DNA of 64,000 nt from Trichaptum fuscoviolaceum (taxonomy: Eukaryota; Basidiomycota; Agaricomycetes; Hymenochaetales; Trichaptaceae). Positions 1-8,621 of the stretch are shown one piece after another. The number at the start of each line of letters is the position of its first letter. Within the stretch, counting starts at the first letter, position 1. The position numbers were made by a program, and so were the translations under genes. Where the stretch lies: contig CAJSYZ010000003.1 in assembly GCA_910574455.1 (NCBI GenBank), forward strand, positions 310,001-374,000, in the 5' to 3' direction. The notes under the pieces are model-generated. The model searched no databases, was not told the DNA's origin, and worked only from the letters and a program-made list of their open reading frames with translations.

Positions 1-677
1 GGGTCAGGTCGATAGAGTGGAGGAGAGGGATGTTCATTTGGTCGAGGTGTATGTACAACATAAGGGGGTGAAACCGGGGTTGGAGGTTGTTGAGGCTCCG
101 AAGGCTGTTGGGGTGCGTTCTGAACATCGAACTCGTTCCGTTTTGTTGGATCGAAGATAGGCATGTTCTCTTGATCATGGTAGGCTGTGGGAAACTCGGG
201 TGGGGGTAGAGCAATTGGTGATGGGGGAGGGAGGGGTACCGGGTCGACAAATCGAGGAGGTCCTTCAAGGTGTCCATCGTCTAAAGTGTAAGCCAGTAAA
301 CGTTCAAATTCATACTCCGTGAACTCATCAGCTAATTGTCCCATCATCACTTGATTTAGTCGACGAATGATTACTTGAACAAAACGAAAGTTGAATCGCT
401 TATGTCCACCGCGATGCTGGTCGATGTAGTCTTGCAATTGGACGAGTAATTCATGCATGACATTGAGAGTGTAGACAGAGTGGTGAAAGGGGCGCTGAGT
501 CGAGTCGAGGACATATGGTAAGAGTCCACTGTGGAGGAGTGTGGCCGAGTACTGTTGACGAGTGGGTTCCGTGAGGGTAAACGCCTGATTAGGGAGGAGA
601 GATTCGGTCGGACAACGAGGAGGAGGGGGACTATTCTCCTTCGTGAGGGTTCCGCGCCGGGTTCGGATGGGCGGCAT
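1..677 (-). CDS. Element A ORF delta (post-pol, partial, runs off window)
   Basis: Open from ATG at 677 (MPPIRTRRGTL) to the window edge, 225 codons without a stop. It overlaps the end of gamma. It aligns throughout with element B delta (12569-13480): MPPIRTRRGTL with MPATRNTRHGL, TRQQYSATLLHSG with TRRQCAAALLHNG, HSVYT with HIVYT, and FTEYEFERLLAY with FTKYEFERLLSS, then a Pro-rich half with YHDQENMPIFD against YHEQAHVPIFD. Such co-linear conservation makes it a real gene. No known domain recognised. Confidence 0.7.
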   Translation of the reverse strand, partial: MPPIRTRRGTLTKENSPPPPRCPTESLLPNQAFTLTEPTRQQYSATLLHSGLLPYVLDSTQRPFHHSVYTLNVMHELLVQLQDYIDQHRGGHKRFNFRFVQVIIRRLNQVMMGQLADEFTEYEFERLLAYTLDDGHLEGPPRFVDPVPLPPPSPIALPPPEFPTAYHDQENMPIFDPTKRNEFDVQNAPQQPSEPQQPPTPVSPPYVVHTPRPNEHPSPPLYRPD

Positions 678-1314
678 GGTGAAGGGGACAATACAGGCAG
701 CACTCACAAGTACAGAAGGGGTCTCCTGGGTAGGGTGCGAAGTGAGCGTGCAAAGATCCCTTGTGGCGAATTCTCCGGGTGATGTAGGGCGTGTACGGAA
801 GGTCGAGGACGATTTTGAGACCGAGTAAGAGAGGGGGGGCGTGCTCTGGGTTGAAGAAAGTGTGCCTAAGCACTAACTTCACGAGTTCCGGGAAGGGTGA
901 GCAACGTCGAAGTCGCTCAACGTTAACGTGGGGGGTGAGCTTCGGATCGAACAGATAGTGTTGTACCAGATCAACAGGACCAAGAGGGCCGTACTGAGGG
1001 TGGGTGGGGCGTGGGCTTGGTGGAGGTGAAGGGTACTGGAGGGGTCCGGTGACAGTGTTGTGTCGGAGGAGGTAAGTGGTGGGCCAGTCGTCGGCGTTCC
1101 AACCGGGTTCGTCGGCTGGGAGGGACCAAAGATTGGAACCGAATTCCGAGTCGGCTGGTCCAGGCTGGAGTTCTTCTTCTTCTTCTTCGTCAAGGAAATC
1201 AAATTTTAAGGGGGAGGGATAGAAAAAGGGGGCAGTGGCCGCAAGACGTTGTTCAGGTGTTTCGGAAGGCGGTAGTTGATAAGTTGGAATGGGAGTGTTA
1301 AAATTGAAAGGCAT
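631..1314 (-). CDS. Element A ORF gamma (post-pol, Cys-rich C-terminus)
   Basis: The open frame extends from 1779, but the ATG at 1314 matches the start of gamma in element B (MPFNFNTP versus MPFNFDTP), giving about 227 residues. An acidic run and a Pro-rich linker precede a conserved domain: DLVQHYLFDP, LVLRHTFFNPEHA, then TRRIRHKG. It closes with the cysteine cluster CTCECCLYCPLHH, matching CICKCCRYCPVH in B. The cluster could bind metal; this is inference. The frame is +1 relative to beta in both copies. No known family recognised. Confidence 0.7.
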   Translation of the reverse strand: MPFNFNTPIPTYQLPPSETPEQRLAATAPFFYPSPLKFDFLDEEEEEELQPGPADSEFGSNLWSLPADEPGWNADDWPTTYLLRHNTVTGPLQYPSPPPSPRPTHPQYGPLGPVDLVQHYLFDPKLTPHVNVERLRRCSPFPELVKLVLRHTFFNPEHAPPLLLGLKIVLDLPYTPYITRRIRHKGSLHAHFAPYPGDPFCTCECCLYCPLHHAAHPNPARNPHEGE

Positions 1315-1357
1315 AGAAGGTAACGGAATAGTTCTGGGTCTGGGGGTAGGTGGGGAA

Positions 1358-2032
1358 TTAAACAAGGTCTGTCTGGTCGAGGTGGGACCTTTGTAAAAAT
1401 ATGGGAAATACGGATGCGAACGAAAATCGGGGGTTACTGTCGGCGTCGTCGTAGTCGGTTGAGGAAGAGGAGGAGGAGGATGAGGAGGAGTTGGTGGAGG
1501 CGTTGACAAGTGTGTCGTCGCTGTAATTCGTAGTGGTGAAGGTAAAGGGGGTGCTGGTTGCCAGAGGGGGGGAGAAGATGTCCCGGGGGTTGACTGTCGT
1601 TGGGATGGGGCTAGGATTGGGAGAAAAGGGTTCGAGGTCTGGCAGGGAGTCGATAGGACTGGGTGTCGGAGGTGGTGGAGTCTGCTGGGATTCCAGGGGG
1701 GTGCTAGAGGTGAGAGGTTGCTCTTGCTTGTGGTCACGAAGTTTTTCGATGGTGATTTTATAGAACTCGAGGAGTGCATACAGCTGGAGTGCGTATCTCA
1801 CTTTGGTCGGACCGGGGGCGTTTCGGATGCGGTTATTGATGTCTGGGATGAGTATGTCCAATGGTTCCTTATCAGGATGATCGTCCTTAAACACAAAATA
1901 GAACAGATGAGAATTGAGAATAATCTGTTCGTCATGCGATGACTGATTCGCTATCACTTGGAGTTCCGTCAGCTGGCGTTCCACTAAGCTGGAAATGAGA
2001 GGTGGGATCGACTCCTGTGATGAAGAACTCAT
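1358..2032 (-). CDS. Element A ORF beta (post-pol, unknown)
   Basis: 224 codons from ATG at 2032, in +1 phase relative to alpha and overlapping its end. The N-terminal 90 residues look helical and align with element B beta (HLFYFVF to HLFNFIH, then a PL-x2-LI pattern). A Pro/Ser-rich region follows with the shared motif LEPFSP, then a Ser run. No zinc motif, signal peptide or catalytic signature is visible. Preservation of the frame and motif in a diverged copy suggests selection. Function unknown. Confidence 0.65.
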   Translation of the reverse strand: MSSSSQESIPPLISSLVERQLTELQVIANQSSHDEQIILNSHLFYFVFKDDHPDKEPLDILIPDINNRIRNAPGPTKVRYALQLYALLEFYKITIEKLRDHKQEQPLTSSTPLESQQTPPPPTPSPIDSLPDLEPFSPNPSPIPTTVNPRDIFSPPLATSTPFTFTTTNYSDDTLVNASTNSSSSSSSSSSTDYDDADSNPRFSFASVFPIFLQRSHLDQTDLV

Positions 2033-2282
2033 TATTCGGCCCAAGGCCAACGTAAATATGAGTGCTTCGTCCTAGATAGTGTAGTTCTAGATCGTGTATC
2101 CAGAAGGTGGTGGGTCGGCGTTCTGGGAAGATGTACCAGATGAGAAAGAGATGGAAGAGTCGGAAAGAGGTGCGTGTGATGATAGGGTGGATTTGTAAAT
2201 GAGCTATCCAGATAAGAAGTCGGATAATGTCATAGAAGGTGTGCATGAGAATGGGGAGGAAGTGGGGTGGCTTCTGGTGCAT
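1932..2282 (-). CDS. Element A ORF alpha (post-pol, unknown)
   Basis: 116 codons from an ATG about 230 bases after the pol stop. The C-terminal half contains LGPNNEFFITG, which aligns with YGPHNQFIITS in the alpha frame of element B (11122-11532). Upstream, IHP aligns with IRP. In A the middle is strongly hydrophobic (two stretches around residues 17-30 and 37-55), whereas in B it is amphipathic, so a membrane role is not supported by conservation. It overlaps ORF beta by about 100 bases in another phase, an arrangement also present in B. No family recognised. Confidence 0.6.
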   Translation of the reverse strand: MHQKPPHFLPILMHTFYDIIRLLIWIAHLQIHPIITRTSFRLFHLFLIWYIFPERRPTTFWIHDLELHYLGRSTHIYVGLGPNNEFFITGVDPTSHFQLSGTPADGTPSDSESVIA

Positions 2283-2514
2283 TTATACGAAGTTTCTAGT
2301 TGATCATGTGGTCGTTGAATCAGTAGAAAGCTTCTGGGGCACGCTGGGGCATGTTGGTTCTTCGATATCAAACTTCGGGGGCAAGAAGTCTTGTTATCTA
2401 GCCGCAGTGAGGCAAGAAGTCTGAGGAGGGGGCTAAGAAGTTGTGCTTGTAGGTCCAAGGTGTCCAAATCGGGTTAAGTGGGTCGCGTTGTGTGTCCGCT
2501 TTATCCAAATCGGG

Positions 2515-5500
2515 CTACTTCAGCTTGTGCAACTCCTTGTATGCTGATAGCAGTTCTTCTGAATGCTTTAGTGCGTCTTCGGAGGCCCATGTGTTGTTGC
2601 TAGTCGGGTATCCTAACCATTTGATAAGGTACTTCCTTCGATTCGGGGCTCCTTTGTGCTGTAGAATTGCTTCTACTTCGAATTCTTCTTCTCCATCGAT
2701 AAGGTCAGGTGGAGGTTTTGAATAGGCTGGCCCATGTTCTACTGTCTCGGTGTTGGGAGTTAGAAGGGAGGCGTGGAATACAGGGTGAATCTTCCAAGTT
2801 CTAGGCAGTTCGAGTTCATAGACATTATCCCTGAGTTTTCGCTTGATAACGAAGGGTCCTTCGCGTTTTGATTGAAACTTTGAGGGTAGTCCGGTTCTTC
2901 GGAGGTTCCTTGCTTCTAACCATACAGATTGTCCAATGTATAGTGGCTTGAATTGGGTAGATTGAGCTTCGCGTTGATATTCCTGTGCGAGAGTTAGAGC
3001 TGCTTCTGCGTCATTTCGGAGTTCTAGTATCTTTGATAGTCGATTCTTGAGAGTCGGAATGTTGCTATCAAGTTCCGATTTTTCCGAGGGGAATGATGTT
3101 GGATCATATCCCATTAGTAGTCGAAAGGGGGTCTGTTCCGTGGTTGAATGTTTCCGATTGTTGTGTGTGAATTCCATGAGGGGGATGTATTTGCTCCAGA
3201 GGTGGGGGTGATTTGCTGCATAGATCCTGAAGTATGCTTCAATCTCCTGATTGCTGCGCTCTGCTTGTCCATCAGTCTGTGGGTGATATGCTGTAGACAT
3301 TGCCTGCTTGATGTGAAGCAATTGGCATAGCTGTCTGAACACCATAGATGCAAACTGTGGTCCTCGATCCGAGATTATTTTCCTTGGTAATCCGAATCGT
3401 CTGTACACATTATCGAAGTACAGTTGTGCAGTGTCTAGTGCAGTGATCGTCTTGGTGCATGGAGTGAGTACAATCGCCTTGGTGCAGTCATGGTCCACAA
3501 TAACACATATGCTGTCGAATCCATCAGATTCTGGGAGGTCTGTGATGAAATCGATGTTGACGGTTGCAAACGGGTAAGTGTCTTTATCTGCGATGATCGG
3601 GTTGAGTGGAGGTACAAGAGGGTGGTGGTTGATCTTCATCTGTTGACAGATAGCACATCCTTGGATGTATTTCGTCACGAACTGTTGCATTCTTGGCCAG
3701 TAATATGTTCGTCGAATTTGTTCCATTGTATTCGCTACTCCAGGGTGGTTTCGAGTCGGTAAGTCATGATATAGTCGTAAGAGGTTGCGCATGATTTCCG
3801 TGTTCCTTGGCACATAGATCTTGTTCCTGAAGTGTACCAGTTGATCCTTGATTGTGAAGTCGGTCATTTTGGGTTTGGTGAGTGGTAATTCTTTCTGTAG
3901 AAGGCTCATCGCTTCCTGAATATCTCCAGTTTCTTTGCGTATTTGGAGGTGAAGGTCATCGACATCGATGATGTTCCTGTCATCTTCTTCGGCTTCTTCA
4001 ATTCGAGTGGCTAGGAGTTCCATTTCTTTGAGAAAAACTTTCCCTGGTAGAAGTGTAACTTCGTTGCTAAGTTCTCCTTCCGTTTTAAAATGGTCCGCAC
4101 GTCGGGATAGGGCATCGGATTGGATCATGTGTTTTCCTGGTATGGCCTGTATCTTGTAATTGTATCTTGAGAGTTCATTCTGCCATCGAGCTTGTCGAGG
4201 GGTCAAGCGTTGGGGTTGTCTCCAATAAGTCAGATTCTTGTGGTCGCAATGAATCGTAACTGTATGCGGGCTTCCAAGTAGATAGTGTCTCCACATTTGG
4301 AGTGCTCGAATAATAGCAAATAATTCTCTGTCATATATTTGCCAGTTGCGTTGCGTCGGGTTGAGAGCTTGAGAGATATAACCTATGGGTTTGAGTTGAC
4401 CGTTTTCGTCATGTTGGCGTAGTGCTGCGCCGGTAGCTACGGCTGAGGCGTCCGTTTCAAGATAGAATGGTTTGTGTGGGTCGGGTTGCATAAGGAGGGG
4501 TTCCTTCGAAAAGAGTTTCTTGAGCGTCTGAAAAGCCTTTTCACATTTGTCTGTCCAGACAAAAGGTGTGTCCTTCCGTTTAAGTTGATCGAGTGGTCGG
4601 CATATAGTGGCATAGTTTGGAATGAATCTGCGATAGAAGTTGGTAAAACCTGTAAATGATCTGACGTCCTTGAGACATTTCGGAGTGGTCCAGTCAAGTA
4701 TTCCTTGTATCTTGGAGGGGTCTGTCTTGATCTTCGATTCCGAAATAATGTAACCGAGAAATGGTACTTCGAGTTGGTGAAATCGGCATTTCGCTGGTTT
4801 GACGTAGAGTTGATTGTCCTTTAGGATTTGAAAAACTTCTTTGGTGTTTTCAATGAGCTGCTTGAGAGTCGGGGCATGAATGAGTAGGTCGTCCATGTAG
4901 ACAATGACCTTGTTCTGGCGTATTTGCTCCGCTAGAATATCATTCATGAAGCGTTGAAAAACCGCAGGTGAGTTGCATAGACCGAAAAACATAACGGTTG
5001 GATGGTAGAGTTTCCTGTTGCATACAAAGGCTGCTTTCCATTGATCAGATTCCTTGATGCGAATGTTGTGATAACCTTGTCGGATATCGAGGGTAGTGAA
5101 GTATTTGGATCCTCGGAGTTGATCGAGTAGTTGCTGCGAGTTCGGCATAGGATATGCATCTTTGACTGTATGCGAGTTAAGGTATCGGTAGTCCTGTACT
5201 GGTCGGAGTGTTCCATCTTTCTTATCAATAAAGAAGAAAGGTGATGCCATTGGGGAGTTAGATTCCTTGATAAATCCTTTGTTGAGCAAGTCGTCAATTA
5301 ACGTAGTGAGAATTGGTTGTTGATGGTATGGGACCGGGTACGGTTTGTGAATTTTCGGCACAAAACTTGGTAACGTTTTGATCTCCATATCATAGGGTCG
5401 GGCAGGGGGGTAGGTTTGGATTTCATTCTCTGAGAAGATGTCCGCATATTCCAAATATTCGTCTGGAATATTAAGTTTCTCCTTTGGCTTTTGGTTTTGC

Positions 5501-5943
5501 TGTTCGAGTCGAGTAGAGACAGTGATCTTGTTGATAGTGATTGTGTCATCATTCCAGTTAATCTGGGGCTTTGCCTGCTTGAACCAAGGTAGTCCTAGAA
5601 TAACATCGTCGCTTGGAATGTGTGTCCGGTAAAAGATTGTCGAGGTTGAATGAGGGTGGGTGAGATTCAATCGAATCCGTTCTGAAACTGTTCCGTTCTT
5701 GTTCAGAGTTCCATCGGCATTGCTAACTTGTAAAGCTTTATCAAGTTTATGCATTTTGATGTTGAGCTTATCAACTAAGTCCGAGTTGATAAAGTTCAGT
5801 TGTGCTCCAGTGTCAAGAAGGGCATTGATAGTGATGAGGCGTCCGTTAACGAGTAATTTGACCGGGATTCGAAATGATGAGATGTTGCCATTTAGAACAA
5901 CAGTGTTGAGTTGAACCGGGTTAACCAACTCTGAGCTGTTCAA
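2515..5943 (-). CDS. pol: Element A Pol polyprotein (PR-RT-RH-INT-chromodomain)
   Basis: Uninterrupted frame of 1142 codons beginning with TTG, entered by -1 frameshift from gag rather than by its own start. Domains in order: aspartic protease with LLDTGAQ near residue 42; reverse transcriptase with YMDD in the palm, near residue 350; RNase H with LETDASAVATGAAL; integrase zinc-binding HHCC (YYWPRMQQFVTKYIQGC), then the DDE core with DFITDLP, ISDRGPQFAS and HPQTDGQAERSNQE; and a C-terminal chromodomain (FEVEAILQH...YLIKWLGYP). All key catalytic residues are present, so the enzyme set looks functional. It is a chromovirus, close to but distinct from the D and C/E/F families. Four more ORFs follow on the same strand. 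Confidence 0.95.
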   Translation of the reverse strand: MNSSELVNPVQLNTVVLNGNISSFRIPVKLLVNGRLITINALLDTGAQLNFINSDLVDKLNIKMHKLDKALQVSNADGTLNKNGTVSERIRLNLTHPHSTSTIFYRTHIPSDDVILGLPWFKQAKPQINWNDDTITINKITVSTRLEQQNQKPKEKLNIPDEYLEYADIFSENEIQTYPPARPYDMEIKTLPSFVPKIHKPYPVPYHQQPILTTLIDDLLNKGFIKESNSPMASPFFFIDKKDGTLRPVQDYRYLNSHTVKDAYPMPNSQQLLDQLRGSKYFTTLDIRQGYHNIRIKESDQWKAAFVCNRKLYHPTVMFFGLCNSPAVFQRFMNDILAEQIRQNKVIVYMDDLLIHAPTLKQLIENTKEVFQILKDNQLYVKPAKCRFHQLEVPFLGYIISESKIKTDPSKIQGILDWTTPKCLKDVRSFTGFTNFYRRFIPNYATICRPLDQLKRKDTPFVWTDKCEKAFQTLKKLFSKEPLLMQPDPHKPFYLETDASAVATGAALRQHDENGQLKPIGYISQALNPTQRNWQIYDRELFAIIRALQMWRHYLLGSPHTVTIHCDHKNLTYWRQPQRLTPRQARWQNELSRYNYKIQAIPGKHMIQSDALSRRADHFKTEGELSNEVTLLPGKVFLKEMELLATRIEEAEEDDRNIIDVDDLHLQIRKETGDIQEAMSLLQKELPLTKPKMTDFTIKDQLVHFRNKIYVPRNTEIMRNLLRLYHDLPTRNHPGVANTMEQIRRTYYWPRMQQFVTKYIQGCAICQQMKINHHPLVPPLNPIIADKDTYPFATVNIDFITDLPESDGFDSICVIVDHDCTKAIVLTPCTKTITALDTAQLYFDNVYRRFGLPRKIISDRGPQFASMVFRQLCQLLHIKQAMSTAYHPQTDGQAERSNQEIEAYFRIYAANHPHLWSKYIPLMEFTHNNRKHSTTEQTPFRLLMGYDPTSFPSEKSELDSNIPTLKNRLSKILELRNDAEAALTLAQEYQREAQSTQFKPLYIGQSVWLEARNLRRTGLPSKFQSKREGPFVIKRKLRDNVYELELPRTWKIHPVFHASLLTPNTETVEHGPAYSKPPPDLIDGEEEFEVEAILQHKGAPNRRKYLIKWLGYPTSNNTWASEDALKHSEELLSAYKELHKLK

Positions 5944-5949
5944 AAATTT
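5940..5949 (-). promoter_or_regulatory. Element A gag-pol -1 frameshift site
   Basis: The minus strand reads A AAT TTT TGA in the zinc-knuckle phase, a canonical X XXY YYZ heptamer followed at once by the gag stop. Slipping back one base gives AAA TTT TTG, which opens directly into pol. Confidence 0.8.
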
Positions 5950-7105
5950 GCAGCATCGTAGTTGCCATATTCATCGAAATCTTCATTGTCAAGTTCGTCC
6001 AAAGTGTTGAATAGTTCCTCTCGAGACTGATCATCAAGACTGGTGATAATCTCGTTGATCTGATATGCCTTGTCTTCCAGGGTGTCCGTTTCATCATAGT
6101 CATCGTCATCCACTTCCATTGCATTGATTCGGGGCTTGAATCTGCGTTTAGCACCTGGGAAGCGTCCTTGGGGTTTTCCTCTAGGTTTGAAAGAGTTCCT
6201 GGGACGAGATGGGCGTTTGGGACATTTGTTCGCCATATGACCGGGTTTTTCGCAATAAAACAAAGACCTTTGTCTCTAGCTTCCTTCTGCTTCTCTGGGG
6301 TGAGTTTGTTGAAATACATAGCATTGATATTGAATTCTTCCATCTTGTCTTCGAGTGAAGGTTCCGATTCCGGTTCCGGGTCGGAGTCAACTTCCATTTC
6401 ATGAATTCGATATCTGCGATTGAATCGGCGTTTCGGATAGCTGTACTTTTTCCTAAAGAATTGTGAAGGTTTCTGTTGATGAGGGGGATTCATCCTTTCG
6501 TATTGTAGACCAAATTTGAGGGCATTCTCGTAGTATGGGTCCATGAGGGGTTTGCCTGCTGTGTCCTTTGCCATATTGTCTTCAATTCGGATCAGTTCCC
6601 TTTGGATCGAAATTGGAAGGCCTTTCTTGAACAGATTGGTGAGAACTGTGGTGTCTTCGATTCCTGCATCATAAGCTAGTCGTTGGAATTCATAGACATA
6701 TTGATCCGTGCGCATGCCAGGGGTTTGCTTGAGTTTCATAAGTTCCTCATATGCGTCTGCAATGTAGTCTGCAGATATGAAGTGTTCACGAAAATCTTTC
6801 TTGAATTTTGCCCAAGTATAATCCCATGGTTTTCCGTCGGCTAGTTTCTTGTTTCCTTTGGTGATGATGCTGTTTATGAAGGTACCAGCTGATCCTAGGT
6901 TGCAGAATGTGGCTGCAAGTCGAACCTTGTCTTCATCTGTCGTGTAACCGGGTGTGAGAATGATGTAATTCTCCATGAGATCGAGCCATCGTCTAGCATC
7001 CTTGCGACTGCCATCGAAGTTGAATGGTTTATTGGCTCCATTTCTACGTTCTTCGATTTTGTCCGGGGGTCCGGATGTGTTGGCTGCTCCTCCAGAAGTT
7101 CCCAT
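5940..7105 (-). CDS. gag: Element A Gag (frame interrupted before the zinc knuckle)
   Basis: Starts at an ATG in strong context and encodes a capsid-type region with typical motifs of fungal Ty3 Gag (PFNFDGSRKDARRWLDLME early, then KKDFREHFISADYIADAYEE). The CCHC zinc knuckle, CEKPGHMANKC, is present but lies in the -1 phase (frame 5940-6263). The phase change falls at a run of four Ts near 6254-6258, where one base appears missing, and the 0-phase frame runs on as nonsense to 5921. The knuckle phase ends at TGA 5940, right after a slippery heptamer leading into pol. The break may be a true mutation, a homopolymer sequencing error, or an extra frameshift; the first two are more likely because no canonical heptamer is present there. 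Confidence 0.8.
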
Positions 7106-7974
7106 TGGTGGCGAGGAGGTGGAGGTGGCGGTGGTGGTGGCGGTTCAGGGGTCGGAGAATTAGACTTTTTGGGTTTGTAGTCAGGGTCGAAGGGATCGAC
7201 GTAGTCTAATTTGTCTTCTTCCTTCTTTGGAGGTTCTTCTTCCTGCTTCGGAGGTCTTTCTGGTGCTTTTCCTTTGTCTACAGATGGGGGTGTATCTGTT
7301 ACTCCTCTAAGCTTGAGGGCTTCGAGTCGATCTGTTAGAGACTTGACTGATCGCTTGGATTGCTCAATTTCAACGTCAACTTTAGGTTTGTCCGTGCCTA
7401 AGATGGAGGGTCCTGCAAGCGATTGGCTGTGTCTATGCCGGGTGGGGCTTGCGAGTAAAGGATGAGCAACTGGGGAAGTTTCTTCCTTGGGTAAGTGCGT
7501 AGAAGGTCGGGGAGTATTGGGGTCGGGTTGGGTGGTAGGAGGTGGGGTACTTGGGGGTGCAACTGGGGATGTGGCTGCAGTTAATGCGGTAGATTGTGAA
7601 GTGTTTGTGTCAAGCGGTGAAGGGGGGAGTAAGTGGGTAAGAGTAAGAGGGGATGGTCTGGACTGGGGTTGATTTAGTCCGTGTAACTCTTGGTAACGTT
7701 CCTCAGCGTCTTCCGGGTCAACTGCTTGATAATTTGTGTTGTATCTGCGGTAAAATTCTCCGGGGTGGTGTCGATATCTTTTTGGAATAGCTTTCCACTC
7801 TCTTCCTTGCTTGCTGAAGTAGATGTATTCGGAATGAAATCCTCGAGCTCTATACCAACAACGTTCCGAGTAGTCGAAGTATGAATTTTCCGGGGGGTAG
7901 GGAGGTAGTGATTCGAACGAGGTGTCAAGGTGAGGGGTGTCCGGTAGTTGTGATCGAGGTGCCAGAGTGTCTAA
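7106..7974 (-). other. Element A pre-gag open frame 3 (Gag N-terminal extension?)
   Basis: Open from just after a TGA at 7975-7977 into the gag region, with no ATG. The predicted product has an aromatic/basic front (YRRYNTNYQ), a long Pro/Thr/Ser linker, a heptad-like helix (VDVEIEQSKRSVKSLTDRL), a Lys/Glu-rich segment and a run of prolines directly before the gag ATG. The gag ATG lies in the -1 phase relative to this frame, with the change inside the proline-codon repeat. Slippage there may have separated a once continuous Gag, or Gag may simply start at 7105, whose context (ccaccaATGG) is good. Confidence 0.5.
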
Positions 7975-8621
7975 TCAGTAGTTTGGATTCCGTTTGTCTG
8001 ATACTGTGCCGGAATCGGGGGTACTGGGGGAATAGGGGGGGCTTGTCGAATGGGACGGTTCGGAGGTGAAATGAGTGGAATGTCACTTGGGGATAGGCTA
8101 GGTTGACAACCGCAGCGATTGATATAGGTTTGAACGTCTTCTTCAACGTCAGGCCAATAGCAAACGTAATCTAGATGTTCCCTAGTGGTTTGGACTGTGT
8201 AATGATAGTTGGTTTCTGGATGGATGTGTGCTGCGTATATAAGATCGTTTCGAAGGGCTTGGTTGCTTCCAACGTAGGCTCGTCCTTCTGTCCAAATTAA
8301 GTCTACCCTTAGTTTCCAATTGGTGGGGAATCGACGGTTTCGGATAAGAAATGCCAATGATGTGATTACTGAATCTCCGTCGTAGCTTTTCTTGATTCGT
8401 TGATCTAGTCCGTTGAGTTTCAGAAGCCTATAGTTCTCTGCAATTTCTGTTTCGTCTGATACACCGGGTTGGATAGGGTGAAGTCGACTAGTTCTGGGGA
8501 TGATTAGATCCGCCAGGTTGCCTATTTGGTTGATAAATAGAGCTACTAAGTCTTCTTCTGATCCTTCTGAGCTTGGATCGGAATGGTCCAGGGGTGGGTG
8601 TGTTGAGATGGATAGGTGAAC
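7971..8621 (-). other. Element A pre-gag open frame 2, H2C2-like zinc-binding segment
   Basis: Open from after a TAG at 8622-8624 to TAG at 7971, about 216 codons, with no ATG at all; the most obvious internal start is TTG at 8357. The first part is acidic with a helical look (SSEGSEEDLVALF). The second part contains YWPDVEEDVQTYINRCGC, which closely resembles the integrase zinc-binding region in this element's own pol (YYWPRMQQFVTKYIQGC). Histidines lie upstream at similar spacing, but the last pair is C-x-C rather than C-x2-C. The tail is Pro-rich. It overlaps frame 1 in the +1 phase and frame 3 in the -1 phase. A role in nucleic-acid binding is inference. Confidence 0.5.

Noticed and set aside
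1932..2282. ORF alpha of element A as an env-like membrane protein
   Set aside because: The hydrophobic middle is not shared by the B copy, and no signal peptide, Cys pattern or fusion-type motif is seen.
2204..2467. 87-codon minus-strand frame between pol and alpha in element A
   Set aside because: No counterpart in element B, where the pol-alpha gap is only 45 bases.
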